From assembly GCF_016862095.1 (NCBI RefSeq), contig NZ_BOMH01000061.1, positions 1 to 64,000 of the forward strand: a stretch of DNA of 64,000 nucleotides, read 5' to 3'. The notes beneath the pieces were generated by a model. That model had not been told where the DNA came from and ran no database searches. It saw only the letters and a program-made list of their open reading frames with translations. This DNA is from Actinoplanes cyaneus. GTDB taxonomy: Bacteria; Actinomycetota; Actinomycetes; Mycobacteriales; Micromonosporaceae. A program made the position numbers and the translations under genes. Of this stretch, positions 17,437 to 26,000 are shown in pieces (within the stretch, counting starts at the first letter, position 1; the number at the start of each line of letters is the position of its first letter).

Positions 17437-18636
17437 CTACCGGGCCGGGCGGGGCAACGCCTCACCGAGTTCTGACCAGGTCGTGGGGTCGTCGGGATCG
17501 GCGAGCCGCGTGCCGCGCAGCACCTGGATCAACTCGCCGTTCTGCTCCGGCGCCGTGGCGGTCGCCTCGATCAGGTACGCGCCGTCGGCGGTGTACCGGA
17601 AGCAGCGGCTCTGCCCGGGCACGCAGAACGGATCGACGGGTGACGGATACGCCGAGGGGTCCGACGTCGGCCAGACCGAGGAGCCGGCCGACGGATCGTA
17701 GGACGGCCACCTCGACGGGTCGAGGGACGGCTCGTAGGAAGGGCCGGCCGACGGCTGGGCGGAGGTCCTGCGCAGGAGCGGGGGGAGCTGACTCTCGCCG
17801 TACCACAGGGGAAAGACCTTGATCCGCAGACTGTCGGCGTCCGCGCCGGTCAGCGGCCCGCTCAGCCCGGAGTACCGCTCCGGCTGCCGGGTGAACCGGG
17901 CGGCGCCCCGCTGCACGTGGGCGCCGGACACGCTGTCGTCCGCGACGAGGCCCATCGAGCTGAGCTGGTAGCCGGCCGGGAGGTAGGTCATCCGCCAGGG
18001 CAGTGTCGCCGGACGGCTCGGCCCGATCCGCATCGCCGCCGCCACGTGCACCATGTCGTTCAGGCTCAGGTGGCCGGGGGCGGAGCGGATCACCGCCCAG
18101 GCGTCCGGCCCGTACTGCCAGGCCAGCATGGTGTCCGGGACGTACCGCCCGGTGGTCCCGCCGACCTGCACCGGCTCGCCGCCGCCGACCGCCGCCGAGT
18201 CGAAGACCCCGTACCGGTAGACGGTGAGCACCGAGCTGCTGACCTCGACCTTCTCGGAGGTGCCGTCGCCCCGGTCGAGGCGGGTCGCCTCGTCGCCGCG
18301 CCGGATCCGGGCTTGCTGATAGCCGGGGGTGACGTTGACCGGGTCGCTGACCGCGATGCCGCCGATCGTGTAGCCGGTCAGGGTGTAGCCGAACGCCGTC
18401 ACCGGGTAGCGAATCGCGTCCTGGGCGCTCGCCGGCACCTCACCGTGCCCGGCGACGATCTGCGGCACCACCGCGACGGCGGCGACCGCCAGTATCGTCC
18501 CGGCCGCGCCGGCGGCCCAGGCCGCGCGCCGGCGGGCCCGGCGGGTGCGGCCTCCCGCGACGAAGTCGTCGGTGCTGTGCCGCATGGGCGGTTCGCCGGC
18601 GTACGCCGTCTCCAGCAACTCACGCATGTCTGGCAT
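17437..18636 (-). CDS. Sigma-factor-coupled single-pass membrane protein (probable anti-sigma/sensor)
   Basis: 399 aa. Residues 1-45 are cytoplasmic, followed by a basic RRARRRAAW and one transmembrane helix (about 46-65), then a long extracytoplasmic region with a low-complexity PSYEPSLDPSRWPSYDPS stretch around residues 310-345 and two Cys (FCVPGQSRCF). The start (MPDMREL) overlaps the end of the sigma gene by 17 bp, showing translational coupling. By position it is the likely regulator of that sigma factor, although no zinc anti-sigma HxxxCxxC motif is seen. The family itself is not recognised. Confidence 0.75.
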   Translation of the reverse strand: MPDMRELLETAYAGEPPMRHSTDDFVAGGRTRRARRRAAWAAGAAGTILAVAAVAVVPQIVAGHGEVPASAQDAIRYPVTAFGYTLTGYTIGGIAVSDPVNVTPGYQQARIRRGDEATRLDRGDGTSEKVEVSSSVLTVYRYGVFDSAAVGGGEPVQVGGTTGRYVPDTMLAWQYGPDAWAVIRSAPGHLSLNDMVHVAAAMRIGPSRPATLPWRMTYLPAGYQLSSMGLVADDSVSGAHVQRGAARFTRQPERYSGLSGPLTGADADSLRIKVFPLWYGESQLPPLLRRTSAQPSAGPSYEPSLDPSRWPSYDPSAGSSVWPTSDPSAYPSPVDPFCVPGQSRCFRYTADGAYLIEATATAPEQNGELIQVLRGTRLADPDDPTTWSELGEALPRPAR

Positions 18637-19162
18637 AGCGCTCCACCTCGTCCAACTCTCCGGCCGGCAGATCCGCGCCGGCGCCCAGAACCTCACGCAG
18701 CGTCCGCAGGCCCCGGACGATGTGGCTCTTCACGGTGGCCTCCGGGCAGTCGAGCGCCTCGGCGGTCTCCTGCACGGTCAGGCCTTCGAAATAGTGGAGC
18801 ACCAGCACGGCCCGGCGGCGCCGCGGCAGCCGGTCGAGCGCGGCGTGGATGCGCAGGCGCTCGTCGACCTCGTCGGTGCGGTCGGGGACGGCGCGCTCCG
18901 GGATGGCGTGACCGGCCGGCTGCTCACGGCGCCACCACGGGCGGCGCCCCTCGTCGATGGCGGCGCGCACCACCATGCTTCGGGCGTAGCTCTCCGGCCG
19001 GTCGACGCGCCGCCACCGGGTGTAGAGCTTCGCCAGGGCGGTGAAGACCGCGTCCTCCGCCAGTTGCCAGTCGCCGCAGGTGAGGTACGCGAGCCGGCGC
19101 AACGAGTGCGCCTGCGCGTCGACGAAACTTCGATAGTTCGTCTCTTCGTCACTGTTCACCAA
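18620..19162 (-). CDS. SigE-family ECF RNA polymerase sigma factor
   Basis: 180 aa. Region 2 (FVDAQAHSLRRLAYLTCGDWQLAEDAVFTALAKLYTRW) and region 4 (LDRLPRRRRAVLVLHYFEGLTVQETAEALDCPEATVKSHIVRGL) are complete, in the pattern of the actinobacterial SigE/SigM-like ECF families. TTG 19162 (CAGGAG at 6 nt) or the next codon GTG 19159 is the start; an ATG at 19164-19166 is out of frame. The gene is followed by the overlapping membrane protein gene and is divergent from the arabinanase operon, though 480 bp separate them. Confidence 0.9.
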   Translation of the reverse strand: MVNSDEETNYRSFVDAQAHSLRRLAYLTCGDWQLAEDAVFTALAKLYTRWRRVDRPESYARSMVVRAAIDEGRRPWWRREQPAGHAIPERAVPDRTDEVDERLRIHAALDRLPRRRRAVLVLHYFEGLTVQETAEALDCPEATVKSHIVRGLRTLREVLGAGADLPAGELDEVERYARHA

Positions 19163-19467
19163 CCATGGCTCCTGTCTGTCCGAGCACTAGACGGCCGGAA
19201 GACCCTGCTCCGGATGCGGTGGAGCCGAACTATTTTCGGAGAAGATTCTGCCCGGCCCCGTTCGCCCTGGTCAGCCTGGTGGGACTCATCCTGGCCGGCC
19301 GCTGCGGAAACGAACGGGCACAGCGGGCGCGCGACGAGGCCGTGATGCTGCCGTGGCCGGCGCGGCACGCGGATCCCGCACGGCGGGAGCAGTTCGTGAA
19401 GGCGACTCCGACACAGCGTCGGCCATCGATAGGAAACCGTCCTGTCCGGGCTCCGCGCAGACCGGTT

Positions 19468-19477
19468 GCGTTAACGC
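19468..19477. promoter_or_regulatory. LacI-type operator (upstream copy)
   Basis: GCGTTAACGC is a perfect palindrome with the central-CpG-like symmetry of LacI/GalR-family operators. It lies 170 bp upstream of the GH51 start and about 70 bp upstream of a second, similar site. No LacI gene is present in the window. Confidence 0.55.
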
Positions 19478-19542
19478 TAACAAGAGCGCTCTTCGTGCGC
19501 CAGGGCGGGAGTTTCGGCAGGCAGAACATCGACGCCGCCCTC

Positions 19543-19572
19543 TTGACAGCGCTATCGATGTTTGCGTACACA
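19543..19572 (+). promoter_or_regulatory. Promoter with overlapping LacI-type operator for arabinanase operon
   Basis: TTGACA (19543-19548) and TACACA (19567-19572) are separated by 18 bp. The near-palindrome GACAGCGCTATC (19545-19556) overlaps the -35. Repression by a LacI-type regulator responding to arabinose oligomers is expected. Beyond this and the site at 19468, nothing gene-like was seen in 19167-19646. Confidence 0.6.
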
Positions 19573-19646
19573 TTGCCTACCGCCCCGATACGAAACATCC
19601 CCGATACATCCACGTTGCGTCCCCATCCCGCATCGGAGGACTTCGC

Positions 19647-22109
19647 ATGCCCCGAAACAGAAAGCGCCTGGCCGGCGTAGCAGCCGTCCTGGTCTCCCTG
19701 CCGCTGGCGGCCGCCCCGCCGGTCTCGGCGAGTCCGGTCGAACCGGACTACACGATCACGGTCGGCCCGGCGGCCGACGGCGCCCGGCTGTCCCGTCAGC
19801 AGTACGGCGTCTTCTTCGAGGACATCAACTACGCGGCCGACGGCGGTCTCTACGCCGAGCTGGTGCGCAACCGCTCGTTCGAGTTCGACGCCACCGACGC
19901 GACCGGCTTCACCGGCCTGACCGCCTGGACCCCGTCCGGCTCGGCGACCGTGGTGAACGACGACCGGCGGCTCAACGACCGCAACCGCAACTACCTGAAG
20001 CTGACCGGCAGCGTCACCAACGCCGGCTACAACAGCGGCATCGCCCTGAAGAAGGGTGAACGGTACGACTTCTCGATCTGGGCCCGCGGCACCGCCACCG
20101 TCCAGGTCGACGTGACCGGCGCGCGGCCGATCACGATCGGAGTCAGCGGTGACTCCTGGAGGAAGTACACCGGGGTCGTCAAGGCGGGTGCCACCACCGA
20201 CAAGGGCCGCCTGACGGTCAGCACGGCAGGGGCGCTCAGCCTCGACGAGATCTCGCTGTTCCCGCACGACACCTACAAGGGACGCGCGAACGGCCTGCGC
20301 GAGGACCTCGCCGAGAAGATCGCGGCCCTGCACCCGGGCTTCGTCCGCTTCCCCGGCGGCTGCCTGGTCAACACCGGCAGCATGTCCTCCTACGACGCCG
20401 CGAGCAACTACCCGCGCGCCCGCGCCTACCAGTGGAAGGACACGGTGGGGCCGGTCGAGACGCGCGCCACCAACAAGAACTTCTGGGGCTACAACCAGTC
20501 CTACGGCCTGGGCTACTACGAGTACTTCCAGTTCTCCGAGGACATCGGCGCGATGCCGCTACCGGTGCTGCCGGCCCTGGTCACCGGGTGCGGGCAGAAC
20601 AAGGCCACGGTCGACGAGGCGTTGTTGCAGCGGCACATCCAGGACGCGCTCGACCTGATCGAGTTCGCCAACGGGCCGGTCACCTCGACGTGGGGCAAGC
20701 TCCGCGCGCAGATGGGCCACCCGAAGCCGTTCGGCCTGACCACTGTCGCGGTCGGCAACGAGGAGAACCTGCCCGAGGAGTACTGGGCGAACTTCGTCAA
20801 GTTCGAGGCCGCGATCAAGGCGAAGCACCCGGGCTTCACGGTCGTCAGCAACTCCGGCCCGGACGACCAGGGTGCCACCTTCGACAACCTGTGGGCCAAG
20901 AACAAGGCCCACGGCACGGACATGGTCGACGAGCACTACTACAACAGCCCGGCGTGGTTCCTGCAGAACAACGCGCGCTACGACTCGTACGACAGGAATG
21001 GTCCGAAGGTCTTCCTCGGTGAATACGCGTCACTGGACGCCAAGTTCGCGAACTCCCTCGCCGAGGCCGCCTACATGACGGGCCTGGAGCGCAACGCCGA
21101 CGTGGTGAAGATGGCGTCCTACGCGCCGCTGCTCGCCAACATCGACAACGTGCAGTGGAAGCCGGACATGATCTGGTTCGACAACGACGAGTCGTGGGGC
21201 TCGACCAGCTACCAGATGCAGAAGCTGTTCATGAACAACGTCGGCGACCGGGTCGTGCCGAGCGCGGTCAGCGGCGGCCGCGTCGTGCAGCCGAAGCCGA
21301 TCACCGGCGCGATCGGCCTGTCCACCTGGCGGACCGCCGCGACCTACGACGACGTCAAGGTGACCAGGCCGGACGGCACGACGATCTTCAGTGACGACTT
21401 CGGTGACGGCAACGCCGACGGCTGGACCCCGGTGCAGAACCGTGGCGCCTGGACGGTGATCGGCGGCGGGTACGCCCAGACGACCACCGACACCGAGGAC
21501 ACCATGGTCAAGGCTGCGACCATCACCGACACCGACTACGACTACACGCTCAAGGCCACCAAGCAGGCCGGCGCCGAGGGCTTCCTGGTCGCGTTCGGCA
21601 TCCAGGACACCGGCAACTTCTACTGGTGGAACCTGGGCGGCTGGAACAACACCCAGGGCGCTGTCGAGAAGGGCATCACCAGCGCCAAGGAGCAGATCCT
21701 CACCAAGCCGAACACGGTCACCACGGGTCAGACCTACGACCTGAAGATCTCCGTCCGCGGTACGAAGGTGACCCTCTACCTCGACGGCCAGGAGTGGGGC
21801 AGCTTCGACGACAACGCCGTGACCGAGCCGTTCGCGCAGGTCGTCACGACCGACGCGAAGACCGGTGAGCTGATCGTCAAGGTGGTGAACGCCCAGGACA
21901 CCCCGGCGACCACGACGATCGACCTCGGCGGGCGCAAGGTCGCGAGCACGGCGAAGATGACCGTTCTCGCCGGTGACCCGGGTGAGCAGAACACCCGTAC
22001 CGCCGAGCCGATCCTGCCTGTCACCAGCACGATCAAGGGCGTCTCGTCGAGCTTCACCCGTGAGTTCCCGGCCAACTCGGTCACCTTCCTGCGCATCCGG
22101 ACCCGATGA
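19647..22109 (+). CDS. Secreted GH51 alpha-L-arabinofuranosidase with sandwich modules
   Basis: 820 aa with a signal peptide (residues 1-30, ending PVSASPVEP). A carbohydrate-binding-like beta sandwich spans about 80-215, followed by the GH51 barrel with acid/base Glu372 (VGNEEN) and nucleophile Glu459 (FLGEYAS). A LamG/CBM-like insertion (about 560-720, TIFSDDFGDGNADGW...) interrupts the C-terminal beta domain, which resumes with IVKVVNAQ and SVTFLRI. It removes terminal arabinofuranose from arabinan or arabinoxylan outside the cell. GGAGGA lies 6 nt before the ATG at 19647. It is first gene of an operon with the GH43 enzyme. Confidence 0.93.
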   Translation: MPRNRKRLAGVAAVLVSLPLAAAPPVSASPVEPDYTITVGPAADGARLSRQQYGVFFEDINYAADGGLYAELVRNRSFEFDATDATGFTGLTAWTPSGSATVVNDDRRLNDRNRNYLKLTGSVTNAGYNSGIALKKGERYDFSIWARGTATVQVDVTGARPITIGVSGDSWRKYTGVVKAGATTDKGRLTVSTAGALSLDEISLFPHDTYKGRANGLREDLAEKIAALHPGFVRFPGGCLVNTGSMSSYDAASNYPRARAYQWKDTVGPVETRATNKNFWGYNQSYGLGYYEYFQFSEDIGAMPLPVLPALVTGCGQNKATVDEALLQRHIQDALDLIEFANGPVTSTWGKLRAQMGHPKPFGLTTVAVGNEENLPEEYWANFVKFEAAIKAKHPGFTVVSNSGPDDQGATFDNLWAKNKAHGTDMVDEHYYNSPAWFLQNNARYDSYDRNGPKVFLGEYASLDAKFANSLAEAAYMTGLERNADVVKMASYAPLLANIDNVQWKPDMIWFDNDESWGSTSYQMQKLFMNNVGDRVVPSAVSGGRVVQPKPITGAIGLSTWRTAATYDDVKVTRPDGTTIFSDDFGDGNADGWTPVQNRGAWTVIGGGYAQTTTDTEDTMVKAATITDTDYDYTLKATKQAGAEGFLVAFGIQDTGNFYWWNLGGWNNTQGAVEKGITSAKEQILTKPNTVTTGQTYDLKISVRGTKVTLYLDGQEWGSFDDNAVTEPFAQVVTTDAKTGELIVKVVNAQDTPATTTIDLGGRKVASTAKMTVLAGDPGEQNTRTAEPILPVTSTIKGVSSSFTREFPANSVTFLRIRTR

Positions 22110-22120
22110 GGAGCCCGATC

Positions 22121-23515
22121 ATGAATCGTCGGACCCTACTGACCGGCGGCGCCGCCCTCGGCACGCTCGCCGTCATCCTGCCCGCCGGCGCCGAGGGCGC
22201 CCCACACGCCGACCCGGTGCGCACCGACGCCGAGATCTACGGCGTCCCGACCACCCAGCCGCTGATCAGCCGGCGGGCCGACCCGTTCATCAGCCAGCGG
22301 TACGACGGGACGTACTACTTCACCGGTTCGGTGCCGGAGTACGACCGGATCGTGCTGCGCAGGTCGCCGACCCTGGCCGGGCTCACCGACGCGACCGAGA
22401 CGACCATCTGGACGCGGCCGTCGAGCGGCAAGATGGGTGGTTTCGTCTGGGCGCCGGAGATCCACCGGATCGGCGGGAAGTGGTACATCTACTTCACCAG
22501 CAGCGACGCTGACGACATCTGGCACATTCGCCCGTTCGTCCTGGAATCGGCTCTCGACGATCCGATGGACCCGGCCGGCTGGACCGTCAAGGGCGAGATC
22601 GCGCTCGAATGGGACAGCTTCGCGCTGGACGCGACAGTGTTCAGCCACCGTGGCCGGCAGTACCTGCTGTGGGCGCAGAGCGAGCCGGAGATCGTCGCGA
22701 ACTCCAGCGTCTACATCGCCGAGCTGGCGAACCCGTGGACGCTCAAAACCAAACCGACGCGGCTGACCACGCCGACGAAGAGCTGGGAGATCCAGGGCTA
22801 CCGGGTGAACGAGGGCCCGGCCGTGATCATCCGCAACGGGCGGGTGTTCCTCACGTACTCGGCGAGCGCGACCGACGCGAACTACTGCATGGGCCTGCTC
22901 ACCGCTGACGCGCACGCCGACCTGCTGGACCGGGCGAGCTGGGTGAAGAGCCCGGACCCGATCTTCGTCAGCAACGACGACACGAAGCGGTGGGGCCCCG
23001 GGCACAACTCGTTCACGGTGGCCGAGGACGGGAAGACCGACGTGCTGGTCTATCACGCCCGCGACTACAAGCAGATCACCGGCGACCCGCTGTACGACCC
23101 CAACCGCCACACCCGGGTGCAGAAGCTCTACTGGCATCCGGACGGGACGCCGCTGTTCGGCGTGCCGGTCGGTGACGGCGGCCCGATCGTGCGGCTCAGC
23201 GTCGCCGGTCAGTTCGTGCGCCACGCGGGAACGGCCGTCCAGGTCGCCCCGGCGCCGCACGACCTGGCCTCGACCCAGTTCCGGTTCACCGCCTCCGCCG
23301 GCGGCGAGCTCATCCAGTCGGTCGACAAGCCGTCCCTGTTCGTCCGGATCGACGGCACGTCCGTGACGCTGGACGCCGCCGGCACGCCGGTGCGCCGGGT
23401 CCCGGCCCGGGGCGGGGTGACGATCCGGACGGTCGCCGACCCGGCCGTGTACCTGCGGGTGGCCTCCGGCGTCGTCACCACCGGCACCACGGGGACGGTC
23501 TTCCAGCTCAGCTGA
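22121..23515 (+). CDS. Secreted GH43 glycosidase (arabinanase/arabinofuranosidase type)
   Basis: 464 aa. The N-terminus NRRTLLTGGAALGTLAVILPAGAEG is a Tat-like/secretory signal. The five-bladed GH43 propeller shows the general base in RRADPFI (Asp54), GFVWAPEIH, the modulating Asp in SFALDATVF and the acid Glu in VNEGPAVI. Residues about 355-464 form an AbfB-like beta-trefoil. The GH51 stop is followed by GGAG and this ATG 7 nt later, so the pair is co-translated. Together they should strip and cleave arabinose-containing hemicellulose. Confidence 0.92.
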   Translation: MNRRTLLTGGAALGTLAVILPAGAEGAPHADPVRTDAEIYGVPTTQPLISRRADPFISQRYDGTYYFTGSVPEYDRIVLRRSPTLAGLTDATETTIWTRPSSGKMGGFVWAPEIHRIGGKWYIYFTSSDADDIWHIRPFVLESALDDPMDPAGWTVKGEIALEWDSFALDATVFSHRGRQYLLWAQSEPEIVANSSVYIAELANPWTLKTKPTRLTTPTKSWEIQGYRVNEGPAVIIRNGRVFLTYSASATDANYCMGLLTADAHADLLDRASWVKSPDPIFVSNDDTKRWGPGHNSFTVAEDGKTDVLVYHARDYKQITGDPLYDPNRHTRVQKLYWHPDGTPLFGVPVGDGGPIVRLSVAGQFVRHAGTAVQVAPAPHDLASTQFRFTASAGGELIQSVDKPSLFVRIDGTSVTLDAAGTPVRRVPARGGVTIRTVADPAVYLRVASGVVTTGTTGTVFQLS

Positions 23516-23853
23516 GACCGAGGCCGGTCACCGGCAGCCCGCTGATGCGGGGCGATCAGCGCCCTCGAACCAGCGAGCAGCCGGTGGCCGGCGACCGCGG
23601 GACCCGCACCGCAGCATCCAGCCGAGCACCACGATCCCGGCAGCGCACCACGGCCGTGGCCCCGCCTCACGCGACGCCGTGACCGGTCACCCCCAGCCGC
23701 GACTTCCGCTCGCAGCCGGACATCCGAAAGGATTTCAGCCGTCCGTGCGGCAACTCCCTACCGTTCGGTCAATTCACAAGTTGATCTTGGGGAAATACCT
23801 TTCGTGATCAAGCGGTCACCGAGCCTGCGTGGCCACGGAGGGGATTCACCACA
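23516..23853. other. Intergenic gap with no recognised gene
   Basis: No convincing ORF was found. A short GCCGG..CCGGC inverted repeat lies just after the GH43 stop and could help termination. The last 100 bp are less GC-rich (around GATCTTGGGGAAATACCTTTC) and probably hold the promoter of the next gene; no certain -35/-10 pair could be assigned. Confidence 0.5.
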
Positions 23854-24450
23854 GTGCAACCAGATATGCCACCGGAACAGCATCCACAACAGCCCGGTGG
23901 ACAGTTCCCACCACCCGGCGCGGGCATCCCGCCGTACCAGCCAGGTGGACAGTTCCCGCCGCCGGGTGCGGGCTTTCCGCCGGGCCAGCCGGGCGGGCAG
24001 TTCCCGCCGCAGCAGCCCTACTTCCCGGGTCAGTACCCGCCCCCGGCGCCGCCGAAGAAGAGCCGCAAAACACTCTGGATCATCCTGGGGATCATCGGCG
24101 GGCTGGTCGTCCTCTGCTGCGGCGGAGGGTTCGCGATCTTCGGCAAGGCCGCCTCGGACGTCACCAAGGAGTCCAAGACCGATCACACGGTCCGCTACGA
24201 GGTGACCGGCGGGGACGCCGCCGACATCACTTACACCACCGCGAACTTCGGCACCGAGCAGGCCGGCGGCGCTGCCCTGCCGTGGACGAAGGAGGTCACG
24301 GTGACCGGCTGGAACGTCGTCTCGCTCATCGCGCAGGACAAAGGCAGCGGATCGGTCGGCTGCAAAATCTACATCGACGGCGCGCTGAAGGTGGAACAGA
24401 AGTCCACCGGCGACTTCGCCGTGGTCACCTGCACTGCCAGCAATCTGTAG
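23854..24450 (+). CDS. Pro/Gly-rich tail-anchored-type membrane protein, MmpS-like C-terminus
   Basis: 198 aa. Residues 1-65 are a cytoplasmic proline/glycine-rich repeat with three near copies of QPGGQFPPPGAG. A basic KKSRK precedes one transmembrane helix (about 72-95, LWIILGIIGGLVVLCC). The exported domain (YEVTGGDAADITYTT, PWTKEVTV, GSVGCKIYIDG) has the pattern of MmpS/DUF4307-like small beta domains. Start GTG 23854 has GGAGGGG about 10 nt upstream. Function is unknown; this arrangement is common in actinobacterial cell-envelope proteins. Confidence 0.75.
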   Translation: MQPDMPPEQHPQQPGGQFPPPGAGIPPYQPGGQFPPPGAGFPPGQPGGQFPPQQPYFPGQYPPPAPPKKSRKTLWIILGIIGGLVVLCCGGGFAIFGKAASDVTKESKTDHTVRYEVTGGDAADITYTTANFGTEQAGGAALPWTKEVTVTGWNVVSLIAQDKGSGSVGCKIYIDGALKVEQKSTGDFAVVTCTASNL

Positions 24451-24488
24451 AAAACGGTGATCGGTGCCCATCCGGCGACGGACGGGCA

Positions 24489-26000
24489 CTAGTCACCGGA
24501 ATGTCCGTCCGAGCGTTGCCGGGTCAGATCAGGAATCTCGGAATCGCGCCTTTGCGAACGGGATGAATGCACCGCGGGCTGGAAGTCGGAAGGGCGCAGG
24601 CGGGCGGTGCGGCGACGGTACTCGGCGGCCATTCCGGGCCAGTTGGTCACGACGCGGCCCGCGGCCGTGCGGTACCAGCTCCGGCAGGAGGCCCACACGC
24701 TGCCGGCCAGGCGGGACTGCAGCTCCTGGTCGTAGCCGGCCGCGACCTCCGGTCGTACCTCGAGCGGCACCTGACTGTGATCCAAGTGACGGACGGCCTG
24801 GACGATCCAGCGGGCCTGGGCCTCGTGGAAGAAGACGACCGAGGTGTTCCCGGTGTTCGTGTTCGGGCCGTAGACCAGGAACATGTTGGGAAAACCGGGC
24901 ACCGCCATGCCGAGGTACGCGTGCGCGCCGTCCCGCCACACCTCGTTGAGGGACTCGCCGTCACGGCCGGTGACCCTGATCGGGACCAGGAACTCGGTGG
25001 CCGCGAACCCGGTGCCGTAGACGATGACGTCGGCCGGGTGCTCCGTGCCGTCAGCGGTCCGGATCCCGCCCGGGGTCACCGCGGAGATCGGGTCGGTGAC
25101 CAGCTCGACGTCGGGTCGTGCCAGGGCCGGCAGCCACGCGTTCGTGAACAGGACGCGTTTGCAGCCCATCGGCTCGACCGGGGTGATCTTGCGGCGCAGC
25201 TCGGGGTCGCGCACCTGCCAGTGACGCTGCGCGATCGAAACGGCGCGCAGGAGTGCCGCGGCGGCCCGGTTGCCGGTCACCGCGAGGCCGGTGACGACGG
25301 TCATCAGCCACGTCCCGGCGCGCGCCGGGCCCATCAACGCCGGGAACGACCCATAAAGAGCTTTGCGCGTACGGCCGTAGCGGCGGTCCGGCTTCGGCAG
25401 CGTCCACGGCGCGGTCCGCTGGAAGACCGTCACGTGCGCGGCGACCCCCGCGATGGCCGGGACCAGCTGGATCGCGCTCGCGCCGGTGCCGATCACGGCG
25501 ACCCGCTTGCCGGCGATCGGCACCGTCGCGTCCCAGCCGGCGGTGTGCATGGCCGGGCCGTCGAACGTTCCGGGTAGTTGCGGGACGATCGGGCGGGACA
25601 GCTGGCCCACGGCGGGGATCAGCACGTCGGCTTCCAGGGTCTCCCCGGTCGTGGTGGTGACCTGCCAGAACGTTCCGGTCCAGGTGGCGGCGGCGACCTC
25701 CGTACCGCATCGGATCCGGTCCGCGAGGCCGAACCTCTCGATGCAGGCGTCGAGGTAGGCGAGGATCTCCGGCTGGGGTGGGAAACGGCGGCTCCAGGCG
25801 GGATTCTGGGCGTGGGAGAACGAGTACAGCGGTGCCGGGATGTCGCACGCGCAGCCGGGATAGAGGTTGTCGCGCCACACGCCGCCGGGCCGGGGCGCCT
25901 TCTCCAGCATGATCAGGTCGGTGAAACCCGCCTTGAGCAGGGCGTGAGCGACCGCGACGCCGCCGAAGCCGGTGCCGATGATCAGGATGCGGGGGCTCAT
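24489..26000 (-). CDS. Baeyer-Villiger-type flavin monooxygenase
   Basis: 503 aa. The FAD motif GTGFGG is near residues 9-14 and the NADPH motif GTGASA at 171-176. The BVMO fingerprint FxGxxxHxxxW(P/D) is present as F146-DG-PAM-H152-TAG-W156-D157. The protein should insert oxygen into a ketone using NADPH and O2. The ATG at 26000 overlaps the GMC oxidoreductase stop (ATGA 25997-26000), so the two are translationally coupled. With the GMC enzyme and the divergent hydrolase it could form an alcohol-to-ketone-to-ester-to-acid route. Confidence 0.9.
   Translation of the reverse strand: MSPRILIIGTGFGGVAVAHALLKAGFTDLIMLEKAPRPGGVWRDNLYPGCACDIPAPLYSFSHAQNPAWSRRFPPQPEILAYLDACIERFGLADRIRCGTEVAAATWTGTFWQVTTTTGETLEADVLIPAVGQLSRPIVPQLPGTFDGPAMHTAGWDATVPIAGKRVAVIGTGASAIQLVPAIAGVAAHVTVFQRTAPWTLPKPDRRYGRTRKALYGSFPALMGPARAGTWLMTVVTGLAVTGNRAAAALLRAVSIAQRHWQVRDPELRRKITPVEPMGCKRVLFTNAWLPALARPDVELVTDPISAVTPGGIRTADGTEHPADVIVYGTGFAATEFLVPIRVTGRDGESLNEVWRDGAHAYLGMAVPGFPNMFLVYGPNTNTGNTSVVFFHEAQARWIVQAVRHLDHSQVPLEVRPEVAAGYDQELQSRLAGSVWASCRSWYRTAAGRVVTNWPGMAAEYRRRTARLRPSDFQPAVHSSRSQRRDSEIPDLTRQRSDGHSGD

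Noticed and set aside
19165..19680. Plus-strand ORF in the region upstream of the arabinanase operon
   Set aside because: Translation is low in family features and crosses the promoter/operator sites of the GH51 gene; no Shine-Dalgarno was found.
22136..23260. Antisense ORF opposite GH43
   Set aside because: Arg/Val-rich shadow with no motif; the GH43 gene is coupled to GH51 and has all catalytic residues.
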